Assembly (NCBI GenBank): GCA_903879705.1
Contig: CAIRMO010000110.1
Coordinates: forward strand, 1-64,000
DNA length: 64,000 nucleotides
Direction of reading: 5' to 3'
Source: an uncultured Candidatus Competibacteraceae bacterium
GTDB taxonomy: Bacteria; Pseudomonadota; Gammaproteobacteria; Competibacterales; Competibacteraceae
Below, piece after piece: positions 63,401 to 64,000 of this stretch. The position numbers were made by a program, and so were the translations under genes. Every line of letters begins with the position of its first letter. The stretch's first letter is position 1. The notes beneath the pieces were generated by a model. The model saw only the letters and a list, made by a program, of their open reading frames with translations, was not told the DNA's origin and did no database searches.

Positions 63401-63780
63401 AGACGTTGTTGCGGGTCGATGCTCAACGCCTCACGCGGCGAGATGCCAAAGAAGGTCGGATCAAACCGGTCGACCTCGTCGATCAATCCGCCCCAGCGGG
63501 TATTCATTTTGCCGGGTGCATCCGGGTCGGGATCGTAGAGCGCTTCCAGATCCCAGCGTTCCGGCGGCACTTCGCGGATCGCGTCGCGCCCTTCGACCAG
63601 GGTGCGCCAGAAGGTCGCCAGATCGGGACCGCCCGGCAACCGGCAGGCCATGCCGATCATGGCGATGGGTTCATGCGCCCGGGCTTCGACCGCTTGCAAT
63701 TTCTCCCGCAGGTCCCGCACTGCGCCGAGAGCGCGGCGAAGCTGATAGGCGGCGTCTTGCGTCAATTCAGGATCCGACAT
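57406..63780 (-). CDS. Type I polyketide synthase module, KS-AT-DH-MT-KR-ACP
   Basis: Encodes 2124 residues. Approximate domains: N-terminal docking coil 1-35; KS 40-458 (DTACSSS near 209, EAHGTGT, KTQIGH); AT 555-880 ([15 protein letters not shown] near 644, TAFHS, so malonyl-CoA); DH 905-1190 ([10 protein letters not shown] near 945, [10 protein letters not shown] near 1100); methyltransferase 1200-1520 (LEVGAGTGA near 1370); KR 1730-1960 ([17 protein letters not shown]); ACP near 2042 (GLDSL); and a C-terminal helix ending DELSTLI, likely a docking end for the next synthase. No ER domain. GGAAGGATTAAACC precedes the ATG. The next gene begins 69 bases downstream. The KS has its cysteine, so an upstream acyl donor is expected. 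Confidence 0.94.
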   Translation of the reverse strand: MSDPELTQDAAYQLRRALGAVRDLREKLQAVEARAHEPIAMIGMACRLPGGPDLATFWRTLVEGRDAIREVPPERWDLEALYDPDPDAPGKMNTRWGGLIDEVDRFDPTFFGISPREALSIDPQQRLLLEVAWHALEHAGVAPDRLTGSLTGVYVGLSTHDYAEILGDRSNTDWIDAHASLGNSAAVAAGRLAYTLGLQGPAIVVDTACSSSLVALHLAGQALRTGEISLALVGGVNLTLRPELTIGFSKARMMAADGRCKTFDAAADGYVRGEGCGVVVLKRLSDALAAGDRIEALIRGSAVNQDGRSNGLTAPNGPAQVAVIRAALVNARLEPAQISYLEAHGTGTTLGDPIEARALTTVFGGERVAAPPAVGSVKTQIGHLEAAAGIAGLIKVALALRHATLPPHLHFHTLNPHIAADGFPFHIPTVATPWTPIAGRRIAGVSSFGFSGTNAHVVLEEAPPPLTPNPSPARGEGSILVLSARDLDALDELRHRTDAALAAPDADLRGLAATLSAGRAQYACRIAVVADPAERARIALASAQPVRTAQPPAVAFLFTGQGCQYPGMARGLMAEPRFREIIERCETALAGRLERSLTDLLLADDAPLDRTDLLQPALFALEYAIAELWRSWGVEPVAVLGHSVGEVAAACFAGAMSLEEGLTFIAERGRLMATTAGQGGMAAAFASPAAVAKAIAGSGAVIAARNGPANTGVSGDTAALTRALAALEKAGIPYRRLDVATAFHSPILDPCLDALEQAAAAVVWHPARLPLASNVGGTLIHRFDAGYWRRQAREPVAFAEGLRALVERGCTVFLEVGPRPILSALGREIVEGAEFIAALRQDAEPRRALTEALARLYTAGVPVDWKAYWGPGWRRVEAPLYPFRRDRFWPATSESTAQPRFPQGRGEPIHPLMGQQLATPLPQRLFETWMTTTTLPFLADHVVFGEVVVPGAMHTVLALIAAQVAAIPSPAVDDVVFAQALTVPPEGVRVQFILEPSGDFAIHSQREGQQWVRHATGHVATEQGNPPSAENLEALRTRLTRDETGPELLFVLLAERGIRLGPAFQGIQALWRGAGEALAEIRRPETLGDTAGLPIHPALLDACFQTLGATFSGEGASGGFLPLSIDRIRFWRSPPDRFWCHVTTSSGPASAEVAVGHFRLLDAAGQVFMVVEGLQIKRVAAPAPADPLADAFLELDWIPAPLPDPDWADPAPLAAAAQALEFILPDDQGLADALEQLATAFAADALRTFGLEPESNADAAECGIAESRRRLFHRVAEMAALDAEAVLIGGEALAEALRARYPANALEIDLVARCGGGLAGVLTGHVDPLQLLFTPGDNIYSDSGLALAANAMTAAAIATALQRRGPGPVRILEVGAGTGATTAALLPLLQGREGSHYQFTDIAPAFLTSAQRTFSEQQGIEFTRFDLEQPLATQGFTPGSFDIVIAANIVHATADLRRSLAHLHALLAPGGLLALVESTAAQRWWDLVFGLTEGWWRFTDTDLRPRHPLLPAETWRLLLTEQGFAATVAVGVDREARQSLILARAGEKTPVCLVHDGSDGPARRLAEELARALQSRGGVGQVLSAAEAIPLMTETAPARVVYTGGVGATGQTALHQAFDLIRAMAAAGRERLWLVTQGAQSVAGVITQPDGALLWGLGKVAALEHPELRCRRVDLDPAAENPAAELMCELLADDVEAETAWRGGQRYASRLSPVLLPAVEPPALDPQGSYLITGAFGGLGPLLAEWLIGRSAGALILIGHRPPPLALAERLHALGPHVRLQVADVADRAAMTRVFTELDRQGPPLRGVFHLAGGVADGALLQQDWERFVSVLAAKVEGARNLDVLTRDRRLDYFVLFSTSAALIGNRGQANHAAANAVLDALAQTRRASGWPGLSLNWGAWGEIGAVVDGAYAERLQASGARPILPAVGLEALNRALQSDRAQIGVIPVDWPIFLAGYGKNIPPFFERRVRVPAVKSSPVQRSPEAVPPVVDLRSQLAALTPEQRRTRLIALLQTEAAAVLGSADPERIDPDQPLSERGLDSLLALELRTRLGAATGGKLPATLLFNYPSITALTGHLLDEVLDLADAPVAARSTAEDALRAEIAALSEADLEALIDDELSTLI
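62351..62388 (-). repeat. In-frame palindromic repeat at the KS-AT junction of the PKS
   Basis: CTCTCCC and GGGAGAG form a hairpin around CGTGC, followed by GGTTGGGGGTGAGGGG. On the coding strand it encodes [12 protein letters not shown] between the KS end VVLEEAPPP and SILVLSARD. The other PKS gene has a clean VLEEAP junction with unrelated sequence here, so the element is an insertion in this copy. Confidence 0.85.
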
Positions 63781-63858
63781 GGTTTAATCCTTCCGGCAGA
63801 TTTTCCATCAACTTTATGATTTTTAATATCATTCTTGGTAAGTTTTCGTATTCATGGC

Positions 63859-63929
63859 CGTCATACCCGCGAATGCGGGAATCCAGTGACCCGCTGCAAG
63901 ACTGGATACCCGCTTTCGCGGGTATGACG
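63859..63929. repeat. Inverted pair of REP-like palindromes upstream of the PKS operon
   Basis: CGTCATACCCGCGAATGCGGGAATCCAGT (63859-63887) and an inverted copy (63901-63929) differ at two of 29 positions and enclose 13 bases. Each arm is itself a hairpin. The single element at 21014 is the same repeat. This is the arrangement of a bacterial interspersed mosaic or REP pair. It lies about 80 bases upstream of the PKS start, in or beyond its promoter region. Confidence 0.82.
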
Positions 63930-64000
63930 ACCATCGGAAACTACCCGAACCCCTCGTGGGATCATCATTTTCGGGAAATCGCCCAAGCGGCACTGGTTCA
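63930..64000. other. Window end, nothing recognised
   Basis: The last 71 bases contain no identifiable gene end, RNA or repeat. They are too short to judge whether a further gene of the polyketide pathway enters from the right. Confidence 0.4.

Overview
The window is chromosomal DNA from a GC-rich gammaproteobacterium. The evidence is the canonical order tuf, tRNA-Trp, secE, nusG, rplK, rplA, rplJ, rplL, rpoB, rpoC, together with IspB, LpxH, IscR and an L10 leader of the gammaproteobacterial type. The glycogen genes (glgC, glgB, glgX, malQ) next to a large polyketide cluster recall glycogen-storing Competibacter-like lineages, but that placement is inference. Nearly every base is coding.

Layout. 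1-12.6 kb: the end of EF-Tu, then the translation and transcription operon, closed by a strong terminator. RpoB carries a 57-residue insertion that looks like a second copy of one of its own segments. 12.7-14.6 kb: a two-gene ABC-2 exporter. 14.8-21 kb: glutamate synthase gltB-gltD. 21.1-27.9 kb: an AT-richer stretch with a Uma2-type nuclease, thiM, malQ and glgC (the last three leftward) and glgB (rightward). A probable 116-bp MITE lies in the glgC/glgB divergent gap. 27.9-36.6 kb: modABC, glgX and a complete sulfate importer (binding protein, cysT, cysW, cysA). 36.7-43.9 kb: ispB, tRNA-Pro, gltX (leftward), two cyclophilins, lpxH, iscR, iscS and a phosphopantetheinyl transferase. 43.9-63.8 kb: a leftward biosynthetic operon of a PKS (KS-AT-DH-MT-KR-ACP), a PKS-NRPS (KS-AT-DH-MT-KR-ACP-Cy-A[MT]-PCP-TE) and a UbiB/ABC1-family kinase-like gene.

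How the parts work together. The two megasynthases together specify two malonate-derived, C-methylated, ketoreduced and dehydrated extensions, one cysteine cyclised to a thiazoline, and thioesterase release. The PPTase, convergent with the operon, can supply the pantetheine arm to the ACP and PCP domains. No loading module or starter ligase is visible, so the start of the pathway may lie beyond base 64000 or be supplied in trans. The GlgC, GlgB, GlgX and MalQ set covers glycogen synthesis, branching and debranching. IscR and IscS stand without iscU, iscA, hscBA or fdx.

Repeats are a theme. Three palindromic repeats sit in frame inside the PKS genes. A hairpin motif with the core AAAGGTTAAAG recurs in four intergenic gaps at 14.7-22.5 kb. 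A REP-like palindrome occurs once near 21.0 kb and as an inverted pair upstream of the PKS operon. All functional calls come from reading translated sequence by eye; no database search was run.
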